This document shows positions 10,340 through 22,506 of a stretch of 64,000 nt of DNA, in pieces. Each line of letters begins with the position of its first letter. The first letter of the stretch is position 1. Below the pieces are notes generated by a model that was not told the DNA's origin, searched no databases, and was given only the letters and a program-made list of their open reading frames with translations. Both the position numbers and the translations under genes were made by a program. The stretch comes from Isoetes taiwanensis (lineage: Eukaryota; Streptophyta; Lycopodiopsida; Isoetales; Isoetaceae), in contig JAJEKV010000017.1 in NCBI GenBank assembly GCA_021234155.1, forward strand, positions 9,677,525 through 9,741,524, in the 5' to 3' direction.

Positions 10340-13330
10340 ATCTAGAATGCAAATAATTATTCGATTACATAGACTTTTGTGACCAAAGGAAATGTCTTGA
10401 TGGCAAAACCTTGTGGTCAAAGGACTTATATAAATAATTCATTAACTCATAACTTTGCATCTCCTCGATGGCAAATATCTCGAATGGTAAGACTCCTAAG
10501 TCTAAGCCTACACTGGAAAGTATGGCAAGATAGAACAATTCACAGCACCAAAGGAACAAAAGTCAACTTCGACATCACCTTAAGCGGAGCAAAGTTAAGC
10601 ATCGGCGCCGAAGTTATCAGCGACAAGTATGACCTCATAATAGACATGGAATAATTAAAACTCGGCTAAGGGAATAATTGATTGCCGTGAGCAAGAAATG
10701 TCCATCCTAGTACCAAATGGTAAGCACCTTACAATTACAGTTGAGGAAGTCATTTCAATCATGCAATGCATGATGTCACCCAAAAAGCTAGGTAAGTACA
10801 TTAAAAGAGATGAGGTCACATATATCATAAGCTGTACTGTCGACCCCGATTGCAAGTATATAAAGGAAGACATTAGTTTCAATCAGTTATCTAAGGCAAT
10901 TGTGATCTAATTAAAGAGCTTCATGACATCCTTTCAGATGAAAATCAAAAAAATCAAATGCAGAATTACTTTTGCACCAGATGCAAAGCCAGATAATAGA
11001 ACTCAAGAGGCAATGGAAGAAATTGTTGGAAATTGGGTTCCTTAGGCCAAGCGTATTACGATTTGTGGCAATCGTTCCCTTTGGGAAGAAGAAAGATGAA
11101 AGTATAATGCCAACTCAATAAGCATACGATAAGGAACAAGTATGTGGCAGTATGATCGTTATAAGTTACAGTGACGCCTTTTCATCTATCAAATTATAAA
11201 CTCGAATGACGTCTTTATAAACTTTTTAGATGAGTATATCATCATTCTAAATTACAGTATGTCCATGGAGGAACATTCGGTTCACTTGAGAATAGTATTA
11301 GAAAAGTTAAGACTGCATCGTCTTTATGCTAAACTCTAAAAGTGCTATTTTGCAACAAGTAAGATGAAATATGTCGAGCATGTAGTGACACCAGAAGGAA
11401 TCTCCACCGATCCAGCAACGATTGAAGTGATAATCAATTGCCAGCTCCAAAGAACATGTCTGAAGAGAGAAGCTTCTTATGCATTGCAGATTATTATAGG
11501 CAAATTGTAAAACATTTTGCTATAAGTGAGCAGCCCCTTTCTCAGATATCACTAAGCACAAGAAAGTCAAAATTGGGTTGCACATTACCAACAGATGCAA
11601 GTGAGTGGCAACTGGAGGAGTCCTCATGCAAGAAGGAAGAGTAATATCATACGACTCCAAAAAGATGAATGATGTCGAGCAACATTGTTTCACCCATGAT
11701 CATGAGGGTCATAAGAGCTTTACCCATATGAGGCATTATTTGCTTGGAGGCGATTTCAGTTGAATACAGACCACCAAAGCCTCAAATATATCATCAATTT
11801 GAGGTGAAGACACTAGATGGAATTCCTTGAAGAGTATGACTTTGAGGCACTCTATAGACCAGGTAAACTAAATGTGGTTGATGACACACTCTCTCGACGA
11901 CTAATTGGAGATTCGTGTGCATTGCAATGCCATCTCCACCTTGTCCAATGAATTCGACAAAAAGATTGAAGAGATTTTGCACTCAAGCAAAGAATTCAAG
12001 GAAGTATGGGCTAGTCCTTGCAAGGAAGCAAAGTCAAATAAAGCAAGAGAAGCTTATAAAAGATATAACAAGGAAGACAGCCTTTATATCACAATGATAA
12101 TCATTGCGTCCCAGAGGCATCAAGAGTAAGGAAGTTAATTCTTCATGATACTCATGATAACCCAATAGCCGACCACACGGGATTCATGATAAGATAATAA
12201 GTAGTTACTTTGGCTGGCATGGAGAAGGACATCACCAACTACATTCGGCAGCGTCAGCTACATCAACGAATAAAAACATAGCAGCTCTGAATTCCAGGAA
12301 CCTTAGAAACCTTGGCAGTGCCAAATGAGAAATAGAAGGTTGTAAGCATGGATTTTATAATCAAACTTCCAAGAACAGCAAGGGGCCATGGTGCCTTAGT
12401 AGTAATGCTCGACAAGCATCAAAGAAGACTCACTTTTTGTCGTGTCAAACTACAGATACAATCTTGAACACCGTCTTGCTTTAAGCAAAGGAAATATTTA
12501 GATCGCACGGAATTCCAAGGGAAATCATCTCCGAGAAAGACCCTAAATTCATAAGTGCCTTCTGGAAGGATATCTTCAACACGACCCACGCAAAATTGTT
12601 TTGGAGTACAGCATATCATTCCCAAACTGATACAAATCATATATTAGAAGACATGCTGAGGAACTATGTATGGAATATGCAGTCAAAATGGATTGACTAT
12701 AATTACTTGATAGAGTTTGCAGATAATAGTGCCAAGAAAGAATCCTCACAAATGTTTCCCCGTATGATAAATTATGGTTATCAATGCTTAACACCGGACC
12801 CTTGACATAATACAGTGTTGTCCAAGGTTGAAGTTCTCAACAAATGTTGACTGATATGCAGCAATTGGTCGAGGAAGTTCGAGGCTATCTATTGGCAGCG
12901 AGAAGTCGACAAAAGAACATAGCTGATAAGCATAGAACTGAAAGAAAATTCCAAAGGATAATGTTTGACTCAAAATAAAAGTCAAACAAGCAAACCTCCA
13001 CATCGGCAATTGCAAGAAGTTTGCTTCAAGGTGGGCGGGACCATTCCAAATCATTCAAAAGATAGGTAATCAATCCTATAAATTGGATCTCCCTGCACAC
13101 TTAGCCTTCTTAAGAAGCATACTCCTAATTTAGAGGAGATATTGGAGACTCCAACCCTATGCGTAATAACCAAGGAACAACTTGAGATTGTTCCAAAAGC
13201 TCTTCTTGATAAAGCATATATATAACAAAACAAGAAGATCTCAAGTCCTCCAATATTTGGTCAAGTGAAAACACTTATCAGTGAAGCGCGACGTGCGTAC
13301 TTAAATCTGATCATTAAAAGCAGTACCCGC
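10340..13330 (+). pseudogene. Element A pol remnant: protease, RT, RNase H, integrase, chromodomain-like tail
   Basis: The remnant is recognisable only piecewise. About 10560-10650 resembles a retropepsin C-terminus (ISDKYDLIIDM). At 11050-11120 an RT start reads FLRPSV...VPFGKKKDES. Around 11200-11480 is the palm region, with DEYIIIL where YxDDIL is expected, then SMEEHSVHLR and HVVTPEGISTDPA. Near 11450-11760 the RNase H connection has SFLCIADYYRQIVKHFA and YDSKKMNDVEQ. Integrase pieces lie at 12130-12700 (MDFIIKLPRTARG). The C-terminal pieces at 13050-13330 (LLKKHTPNLEEILETP, then ISEARRAYLNL) match the chromodomain-bearing tail of chromoviruses. Stops and frameshifts are frequent and the RT active site is damaged. 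Confidence 0.75.
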
Positions 13331-14152
13331 AGTTTACGAACAATGCAAGGGACAACTCGCCATCGATATTGTCGACATCAAAAGAGAAGGTGAGTGCATG
13401 CATTCAGTAAAGATCTGGCAGTCAAAGATCAAAAGAGTGTATGCATTCATCTACGAGTATTCAGGATGCATGTAGAGGCAAGCATGTGGTCATGCACGAT
13501 GATGTGATCATCTTTAATGTTCCTTATGCCATGATTTAATGCCTATAGATTAAGTAAGCACGCATAAGTCCTAGAACATAGATCATGGATAAGTGCATGA
13601 TAGGAACCACCTAGAGTCTATGGCTATTATGGAGGATAAGCCACCTCCTACGCCAAGGGTGACGAAAGGTGTAGGCATTAGACATGCATTCATCTTAGGC
13701 ATGATAGGACACATCTCCACGGCCATTATGGGGGAAGCATCCTCCCCCTATGCTGGGGAAATGTTGCATTCATGTAGGTTAACATAAAAGGGGGCGGACC
13801 CTTAGAAAACCACAATTTATTAATTAAACTAACGTGAAGTGCTACTTGGTGGGCCAATAGAAGTAATGGCAACAAACGGATGGGAGCACATCACGACATG
13901 AATAGGACTTATAAGATTTTGTTTTAATTTGTGACTTCTAAATACATTGTTATGTTATTTTAGTGTAAGACTTGTCAAGGCTATATAATGTTGTATGTAT
14001 GTGAATATAGCCTTTACATTTATCGATATAATTAAACATCAAAAGTTATTTCCATAATGAATTCTAAGTGTTAACTTAAATATTGTTATTGTTGTATAAT
14101 GTTGACGCAGGTTCGTTTCACCTTACGTAATGCTGAGGACAGCATTATGCTA
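13331..14152 (+). other. Element A 3' non-coding region
   Basis: This segment lies between the pol remnant and the PPT. I see no coding domain. Short stretches resemble the equivalent 3' regions of B (about 35450-35650) and C (about 60900-61130), for example repeats of ATGGAGGATAAGCC and CATGATAGG modules around 13630-13740. Confidence 0.5.
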
Positions 14153-14164
14153 ATGGGGGGAGAA
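14153..14164 (+). promoter_or_regulatory. Polypurine tract of element A
   Basis: The purine run TGGGGGGAGAA directly abuts the 3' LTR (TGTGACG at 14165). Elements B and C have GGTGGGGAGAA at the same place. In LTR retrotransposons this primes plus-strand DNA synthesis, which fixes A as plus-strand. Confidence 0.8.
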
Positions 14165-14891
14165 TGTGACGTTCCCTTAGAATATACGATATAAATACGT
14201 ATATCCTAGGCCCATGTCACTATACAAATCTACATTAGTAGACTTGTATGCACCAAGTGTGGGGGCATGGCCAAGTTATTTACATAACTTAGCCAACCTT
14301 AGGAGGTGACCCATTTCCACGTGGCTTCACTCTATAGGTGGCCCGCCACATGGACGCGCCCTATTGGAGCCAAGTGGCCCTCATGTGAACCCTAACACAT
14401 AAAAGGCCAAACCCTAAACCTAGACCACTTTGGCTCCACCAACTTCTGATCCACCAGCATGTGCTCACAGCTCCGATTCGAGGATCGTCTTCGACAACCG
14501 AGGTTGCAGTAGTAGTCTGGAAGCGCAAGCATAGCAGAGGAAGGTCATCTACTCGAACCACCTGCTAGAGATGGAGAACCAGGGAGTCAGAGGCAGCTCG
14601 TCAGGAGCAGGTACTTCGAGTAGACTCTAGGGAGTTGCATATTGTGTCCTAGTAGAGCCATTCTAGAACCTATAGTTCTGAGCATAAACCCTAATCAATG
14701 AACCCTAACTATAAGTTAGATGTATGTGATTAGGATCAGTTGTTATTCTTGTTATTTATCATGTTACGTTGATATATGATGATGGTTGATCTTATGTTTG
14801 CACCTCTTGTGTATTGGGAAGGGGGGTAGAGACCTAGTAGCCATTATTTAGATGATGCTCCTAGTTTAGACCCATTAGTTCCCATTATTAT
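14165..14891 (+). repeat. Element A 3' LTR, left part
   Basis: Begins TGTGACGTTCC and aligns with the starts of the B and C LTRs. It holds a TATA-like ACATAAAAGG (14397-14406) and a telo-box AAACCCTAAACC (14409-14420), and stops at the copia TSD ATTAT (14887-14891). Confidence 0.85.
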
Positions 14892-15537
14892 TGTTAAGTA
14901 ATGTCATGTTATTTGTAAGCAGTGCCAGAACTTGAAGTACAAGGTTTACAAGTTATACAGGTCTAGGGAAGCTAAACACTAAGAGCAGTAGAGCAAAACT
15001 GAAGCTAAGATCAAGTGCAAAATATCCTTGAGTTAAAAGGTTCCAATGGTCTTAAAGGGTATGGTTAAAGATGACTTAAGGTTGGGTTATTTACATCTAG
15101 GAAATCTCAGTATTATTATAATACAGAAGGTATATCATTTGACGTCGAGATGCATGTGGGATAAACGCAGATAAGAGAGACAGCTTTAGAAATCCGATGG
15201 CTATGCCTTGCCGATCGGTTACTGCTAAACATGAACTAAGAAGAAGATATATAGAGATGTAGTGATGAGCAGAGTGCATTGAATCAATTGGGTATGCCGG
15301 AGAGAAGTGGATCCGCGAAATAACGGATGTCTGGGTTCTCGAACCATTGAGATGCTACAGTGAATTGTTTAAAGACTTATGAATAGTGTTTACTATGATT
15401 ATTACAATGGTAGAAACTTGAATATAAACTTGTGATCCTAAGATCAAATAGAAGTGGTGATAAAATTGCCTTTGCAATAACACTTAGAGTTTTGATTGAT
15501 CTTACATTCAAGTTATACATATAGTCTTTTTCTAACA
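14892..15537 (+). repeat. Copia 5' LTR
   Basis: 646 bp, starts TGTTAAGTAATG and ends CTAACA. Its partner is 19757-20403. It is followed after one base by the PBS. Confidence 0.96.
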
Positions 15538-15538
15538 G

Positions 15539-15550
15539 TGGTATCAGAGC
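15539..15550 (+). promoter_or_regulatory. Copia primer binding site (tRNA-iMet type)
   Basis: TGGTATCAGAGC, the standard plant retrotransposon PBS complementary to initiator tRNA-Met. The gag ATG (15552) follows after a single base, so there is no leader between PBS and coding sequence. Confidence 0.95.
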
Positions 15551-15551
15551 C

Positions 15552-18500
15552 ATGTCAAGCAGGTTTGGAGCAGGGCTGCTAAACTCTATTGCTGTCTATG
15601 AAGGGGGTCCAGGTTTTCAGATCTGGAAAGAACAAATCAAGAATGTTCTTGAGAATGAGGAGCTTTGGGAAATAGTTCAAGGAACTAGTTCAAGTGCAGA
15701 TACAACCTCTGTGGTTGCAAGAAGAAGGGCCAGCACTTCTGAAGAGTCTGGTGAAGTGGAGTCAACTAGAAGTGGGAAGGATGAGAATGTCAAGATTCGA
15801 GAAGCATATGGAATACTGACCATCAAAGTTGGAGCTTCAATCTTGCTTAAGATAAAGGGAAAGTCTCCTTGTGATATCTGGAAGTTCTTACTCAAGAACT
15901 ATGAAGAGAAGTCATCCTCCCAAATTGATATCCTTGACAAAGCACTTAGAATGTTAAGGGTAAAAGAAGGTGATGATTTGGCTAAGTTCTTTGCTAAATT
16001 TGATAACATAGTTGCAGATTTAGAAGGAGCTGGGGTTCTGCTAACTGAGCAGCAGAAACTGTTGCATGTGGCTAGAGCAGTTGAAGGAAATAGACAACTG
16101 TCAACACTTATCAGAAACGTGGCCAAAACCAGGGAATCTGCTGAGGAAATGATTCGAACAGAGTTCGAGCAGCATAAAATAATGTATGAGGATGATGTTG
16201 AAGACAATGTTGAGGTGTTGTATGCAGGTAAAGGTAAGGGCAAGTTCTCAGGTAAAAATGCAAAAGATAAGAGTGAAATTGGTCCTTGTTTTCATTGTAA
16301 AGCTAAAGGCCATTTGAAAGCAAGTTGTCCTAAGTTGAAAGAGGTAGAGTGCTTTAATTGTGGAGGCAAAGGTCACTTTGCAAACAGGTGTTCCAGCAGC
16401 AAAATAACCAGGGGCAAGTCAGCCAGAGGAAGAAATTTCTCTAGAGGACGAGGAAGAAATTTTGATGGTCAAGAATCTGCTGTAAATCTGGTACAGGATA
16501 TTGAAGAGGATTCTAGTGAAGAGGATGAAGATGCTGAGGTAAGCAATCATGATATTTTAGTTGTTTCAAAAGAAAGCTCTAACAATAGTGATGAAATGTT
16601 AATATTAGATAGTGGAGCAGAAAAATCCGTGACCAGCTCAACTAAATTCTTCAAGGAGGGAAAAGAAGGAAGAATTAAGCATATCAAGCTGGGAAATGGG
16701 AAGTTACAAGATGTTCAATGTACAGGGATGTTAGAACTCTTTGATCTTCAAGGGAAAGTAGTGAACTTGAAGGATGTTTTATGTGTACCTTCACTTGTCA
16801 AGAATTTAATTTCTGTTGCACAGCTAGTAGATATGGGATACACTGTTGTGTTTGACAAACATCAATGTAAAGTGTTCTTTGATAATGAAATCAAGTTTCT
16901 TGCTAAGAGATTTGGCAATTTGTTTGCATTGGATGGCAATTGTATACCCTGTGTCAATTCTGTTATGATCCCTGATATAGATATTTGGCACCAGAGGCTT
17001 TGTCATGTTAATCACAGCACCATTGACACTTTGGTCAAAGAAAAGTTAATTAAAGCAAAGGATGAAGTTAAAGGATCAAACGTTTGCTTGGGCTGCATGT
17101 TAGGAAAACATGCAAGACTGCCTTTTAAAAGGACAAAGAGAACAACCAAAGAAGTGCTGGAACTAGTGCATTCTGACCTCTGTGGACCTCTTAATGTTAG
17201 AGGAATATCAGGCAAAAGGTATTTTATTACCTTTATTGATGACTTTAGTAGAAAGACTACATGCATGTGTCTTAGAACTAAAGATCAAGCCTTTGAGGCT
17301 TACAAAATGTTTGCTGCAGCAGTAGAATTGGAAACAGGAAGAAAAGTTAAATGCATTCGTTTTGATCGTGGTGGAGAGTTCATGTCTACTGAGTTCATCA
17401 GGTTTTGCAAAGACAGGGGAGTTAAGAGGCAATTTACATGTAGTCACTCACCTCAAACTAATGGAGTTGCTGAAAGAAAAAATAGAACAATCTTGAATGC
17501 TGTGAGAGCTATGATAAAGCACACAGGGCTGCCTAATTATTTATGGGAAGAAGCAGTCTTGACTGCAGTAGAAGTTTAGAATATGTTGCCAAGCAAAAGG
17601 CTTAATGGAATGACATCAGATGAACTATGGTCAGGGGTTAAACCAAACTATGAAAAGTTAAGAGCTTTTGGTTGTTTAAGCTTTGTCCATGTGCCAAAGC
17701 AACAAAGGCTCAAATTAGATGACCGAGCTAGAATAGCATTTTTGATAGGATATGATAAGGAATCCAAAGCTTATAGACTATTTGATCCAAAAAAGAAGAA
17801 AATTTTAATCAGCAGAGATGTCACGTTTGATGAATCTCAATGTTATAAGAATATTGGGTTCTCTTCTACCAATGTCAAAGAAAGGGAGTCTCAGAAATTG
17901 TCTCAGCTTCAAAATGCTAATATTATAGATGATGATGAAAGAGATAATGCTATTAAAGCTGACGCTCAACAAGTCAGATTTGCAGCTGATTCAGATACTT
18001 CTGCAGATAGCACTGATAAAGGAGCAGGTCAATCAAAGACTGGCAGAAGGACAGCTGCAGAGATTTTGCAACAAGAGGCTAATATAGATCCTAAGGTTTT
18101 TGGGAGAGATAGCACTGGTAGAAGCAAAAGGCTGCAGACTGAAATGGCAGATATAAATCTTGTTGAAATTCTTGCTCTCTTGGACACTGAAGTACCTAAA
18201 TCATTTGAGGAAGCTATAGATGCAGTTGATGGAGAAAAATGGAAAGTTGCTATGAATGATGAATTAGATGCTTTCAAGAGAACGGGGACATATGAGCTTG
18301 TAGACTTGCCAAAAGATAGACATGTAGTGGGATGCAAGTGGATATTTAAAATAAAACAAGGTGCTCAGTCCAACACAATAAAGCATAAGGCTCGGTTAGT
18401 AGCACAGGGCTACACACAAAGGAAGGGGATTGACTATGAGGAAACCTTTTCCCCTATAGTCAAAATGACAAGTATCAGAATGTTACTAGCTGTAGCCAAT

Positions 18501-19762
18501 GCAAAAAATTTTGAGGTACATCACATGGACGTGTCTACTGCCTTCTTAAATGCAGACCTAGATGAAGACATATTTATGATGCAACCTCCTGGTTTTGAGC
18601 AAGGGAAAGCCAAAGTTTGGAAGCTTAAGAAAGTTGTCTATGGTCTGAAGCAATCACCAAGACAATGGTATATGTGCATGGATTCATATCTGAGAGAACA
18701 AGGTTTTTCAAAACTGAAAGATGATGGTAATATTTATTTATTTAGAGATGGAAATGAAGTTTGCTATATTGCATTGTACGTGGATGACAACGTCATGGTT
18801 AGTAGCAGTCTTGATGTCCTACAAAAGTGTAAAGATATTCTTAAAAATCAGTTTAAGATGGTTGACCTAGGAGAACTCAAGAAGTTTTTAGGTATTGAGG
18901 TTTTCAGAGATCGAAGCAAACAAATTCTAACCTTAACTCAGGGTCAGAATATTGCAGCCATGCTCAAAAGGTTTAACATGGAAGATTGCAAGATGGTTAC
19001 AACTCCCATGGTCCCTGGTAACAAACTCTCTGCTAATATGGCTGATCAGTCTGATAAAGAGAAATTCGAATTTGAAAAAGTGCCATATCAAGAGTTAGTT
19101 GGATGTTTGTTGTATTTATCTAACTACACCAGACCTGACATTTCATTTGCAGTGAATATCTTGAGTAGATATTGTCATAACTTTGGAAAGGAGCATTGGC
19201 AGGCAGCTAAGAGGGTTCTTAGATACTTAAAAGGCACTGTGGATTTTGGTATACAGTTTAATTCCAATAACTTGAAGTTACTGTCTTATTGTGATTCTGA
19301 TTGGGGTGGAGACCCTAATGAAAGGAAATCAACTTCAGGGATTATTTGCATGCTTGGTGGAGGTCCTATCTCTTGGAAATGTAAGAAGCAAAAAGCCATA
19401 GCACTTTCTTCTGAAGCAGAAGGAATATATGCCTACAACTCTTCTTTGCCAAGGAAATGGTATAGAGTGAAAGATTGTTGAAAGAAATAGGGATAGAACA
19501 AAGAAAGCCCTTACGGTTATTTTCGGATAGCTCCGGCATAGCAATGACTAAAACCCCATACAAAGATGAAAGAACCAAGCACATTGAGCTGGAGATGCAT
19601 TTCATAAGAGATCTGGTAAGCAGAAAAATTATTGAAGTGCAATATATACAAACTGAGTTACAGCTAGCAGACATCCTGACTAAGGCATTGGCAGAGACAA
19701 AATTTAGTAAACTGAGGCAAATGATCAGCTGCAAGGAAAATAACATGAAGGGAAAGTGTTAA
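15552..19762 (+). pseudogene. Copia gag-pol polyprotein (amber codon at 17577, frameshift near 19440-19475)
   Basis: Gag occupies residues 1 to about 290 and carries two CCHC zinc knuckles (CFHCKAKGHLKASC and CFNCGGKGHFANRC). Protease has LDSGAEKSV (DSGA at 16608-16619). Integrase has the HHCC finger (WHQRLCHVNHS...CLGC) and a DDE core: HSDLCGP, RFDRGGEF and SPQTNGVAERKN. RT has GCKWIFKIK, DVSTAFLNADL, YGLKQSPRQWY and LYVDDNVMV (YVDD at 18777-18788). RNase H has SYCDSDWGGD and ALSSEAE. An in-frame TAG at 17577-17579 splits the frame inside integrase, and coding resumes in the same frame. A frameshift near 19440-19475 moves the RNase H tail to the ORF at 19475-19762 (RTKHIELEMHFIRDL, LADILTKAL). 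Domain order PR-INT-RT-RH is diagnostic of Ty1/copia. Confidence 0.96.
19747..19756 (+). promoter_or_regulatory. Copia polypurine tract
   Basis: GAAGGGAAAG directly abuts the 3' LTR start at 19757, the position expected of the plus-strand primer. Confidence 0.7.
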
Positions 19763-20403
19763 GTAATGTCATGTTATTTGTGAGCAATTGCGTAACTTGA
19801 AGTCTGAGGGTTTACAAGTTATAGAGGTCTAGGGAAGCTAAACACTAAGAGCAGTAGAGCAAAACTGAAGCTAAGATCAAGTGCAAAATATCCTTGAGTT
19901 AAAAGGTTCCAATGGTCTTAAAGGGTATGGTTAAAGATGACTTAAGGTTGGGTTATTTACATCTAGGAAATCTTAGTATTATTATAATACTGAAGGTATA
20001 TCATTTGACGTCGAGATGCATGTGGGATAAACGCAGATAAGAGAGACAGCTTTAGAAATCCGATGGCTATGCCTTGCCGATCGGTTACTGCTAAACATGA
20101 ACTAAGAAGAAGATACATAGAGATGTAGTGATGAGCAGAGTGCATTGAATCAATTGGGTATGCCGGAGAGAAGTGGATCCGCGAAATAACGGATGCCTGG
20201 GTTCTCGAACCATTGAGATGCTACAGTGAATTGTTTAAAGACTTATGAATAGTGTTTACTATGATTATTACAATGGTAGAAACTTGAATATAAACTTGTG
20301 ATCCTAAGATCAAATAGAAGTGGTGATAAAATTGCCTTTGCAATAACACTTAGAGTTTTGATTGATCTTACATTCAAGTTATACATATAGTCTTTTTCTA
20401 ACA
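19757..20403 (+). repeat. Copia 3' LTR
   Basis: 647 bp, nearly identical to 14892-15537. It is followed by the second TSD copy ATTAT (20404-20408), after which element A LTR sequence resumes with GCGGCCTGTGCA. Confidence 0.96.
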
Positions 20404-20408
20404 ATTAT

Positions 20409-21311
20409 GCGGCCTGTGCATAGAGCCCACCTGGCTACGGAGGCTATGGAGTGACTGAGCACCACACAACGGGGTCAGTGGCAAAGTGGAGGGAGGACCT
20501 TGCTGAGCGCGGCTACTGGGGTCCCATAGCGGGCTAGGCTCATAGTCGGACACTTCGTGTGGGTCGGGTATGGGTCCGACACTTCCTGGGTCAATGGTGT
20601 CGCCCTGACTCTCAAGAGTTGCAAGTGTCGGCTTGGCTCTTGTCTTGGGGAGTTCAGTCGGGTATGGACGTGTGTAGCCACGATCCTCTAGCCGCCCATG
20701 GAGCCACTGCACTCTGGCAGGGGGAGATGCAACCCTTCCTACCTCATCAGACCGGGGAGATGCAACCCGGAGTAGTCTCATTGGGTGATACCATGGGATT
20801 ACGTCTCCGGCAGGTTACAGTCACGTCAGAGCCTGATTTAGCCTATCTGCAAAGTATGCACAGGAGGGGCGGATGGAGTGGTCAATCCTAGCCATTGTCT
20901 ATTGCCAGCCCAAGTCATTGCCATAACTCGGTCTGTTCTATCTGGAGGCCCTCAGCCGTCAGTCGACTCCCCCTTGAGTCTGAGCCCTGGGTAGGAGCCT
21001 CTATTTGATGTATTCGATGTATTTGATGTATTGTTGTATTCGGTGACATGGATGGATGGATTATCACTACCCTACGGGGTAGTTTATAGTTGTTATGTTA
21101 TTGCCAGTGCTTATGTTTATATGTTTTGCTTCCGCTGATATAGGGACCCCTAGAGGAGGGGACGGAATGACACCTCTGTGTCCTCTACTCGGTAGTCTAG
21201 CCACACTAGACGCGAGTTAGACAGAGGGCCCATACGACGGATAGCCGTTGGATGGGGAAGGTCTTTCGTTGTATACCGCGGGCTGCCGTATATAGCGCAA
21301 GGAGCGTCACA
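20409..21311 (+). repeat. Element A 3' LTR, right part
   Basis: Continues the LTR interrupted by copia. The junction GCGGCCTGTGCA... matches C's LTR at about 52949 and 62314. It contains the GTGCACAGGAGGGGCGGATGG-type block seen in all family LTRs and ends GCGTCACA. Without copia and one TSD the LTR is 1,630 bp, like B and C. Confidence 0.85.
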
Positions 21312-21825
21312 CTGGATGCTTCGAATCGGTTCAAACACTGCATGTTTGACACAAGATTTGGGCTTTATGCTGCCTTTGCTCAAACATGGTTGCCTTTGCA
21401 CAGAATCAAACGTGTTTATTGCAAAAATAAAAACACGGCTTTTCTAAAAACATAAGAACATAAAAAACATGGCTGATTCCTTAACATCGCACAGACTTCG
21501 CAATGCAGGATGTGCTACTTTAGCCCAAGAAGCCAAACCGCTGATGCCTCCCCTATTCGTTTGTTGTCAACGCCGCCCTGTTCGTTTGTTGTCGCACAAA
21601 AGAAGAGAAGGACAAAACTTTTATGGGCTTCAAAATCAAAGCCAAAAACTTTTACGGCAGAGCCAAAAACTAACATGCATGTATAATGGAAATGCCCCTA
21701 ACAACAGTTAGGGGCAAATTGTCTCTCAGGGGGAGAGTAAAAAATTTGTCTCTCCCCCTCTCTCTCGTCATCTCCCATCTTTCGTTATCTCTCATTTTAT
21801 CTCTCGGCTCGCATGTGGCCAACGC
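21312..21825. other. Unassigned spacer between element A and the LINE cluster
   Basis: No domain, LTR end or tandem structure recognised. It is AT-rich with short repeated words (GCCAAAAACTTTTA twice, TTCGTTTGTTGTC twice). C/T-rich sequence begins near 21720. Confidence 0.4.
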
Positions 21826-21876
21826 TTCTCTCTCTCTCCCTCCCTCCCTCCCTCCCTCCCTCCCTCTCCCTCTCTC
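21826..21876. repeat. (TC)n/(TCCC)n tract preceding a truncated LINE
   Basis: A run of CT dinucleotides passes into about seven CCCT units and back to CT, ending just before LINE 3'-end sequence. It parallels the pure (CT)n tract that precedes LINE-2. Confidence 0.9.
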
Positions 21877-21884
21877 GCGCGCGA

Positions 21885-22506
<622 letters not shown>

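Larger units (their letters stand above)
14892..20403 (+). mobile_element. Ty1/copia LTR retrotransposon, near-complete
   Basis: The element is 5,512 bp, with LTRs at 14892-15537 and 19757-20403 (both TGTTA...TAACA) and a perfect 5-bp target duplication ATTAT (14887-14891 and 20404-20408). The PBS is TGGTATCAGAGC, and a short purine run precedes the 3' LTR. The LTRs are nearly identical except for a cluster of changes in the first 50 bp, so the insertion is recent. It landed inside the 3' LTR of element A. Its gag-pol frame is open except for one amber codon and one frameshift late in RNase H, so it is probably just inactivated. Confidence 0.97.
8213..21311 (+). mobile_element. Element A: decayed Ty3/gypsy chromovirus, 3' part
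   Basis: The 3' end is well defined: PPT at 14153-14164, then an LTR beginning TGTGACGTTCC at 14165 and ending GCGTCACA at 21311, interrupted by the copia element. Upstream lie remnants of protease, RT, RNase H, integrase and a chromodomain-like tail. Sequence at about 9650-10450 matches parts of elements B (33430-34140) and C (58250-58950), so A belongs to the same family. No 5' LTR or PBS is present in the window. The true 5' boundary is unknown and 8213 is only the edge of the adjacent SINE. I recognise no domain in 8213-10340. Confidence 0.7.

Noticed and set aside
15097-15279. 60-codon minus ORF repeated at 19963-20145
   Set aside because: Both copies are in the copia LTRs.
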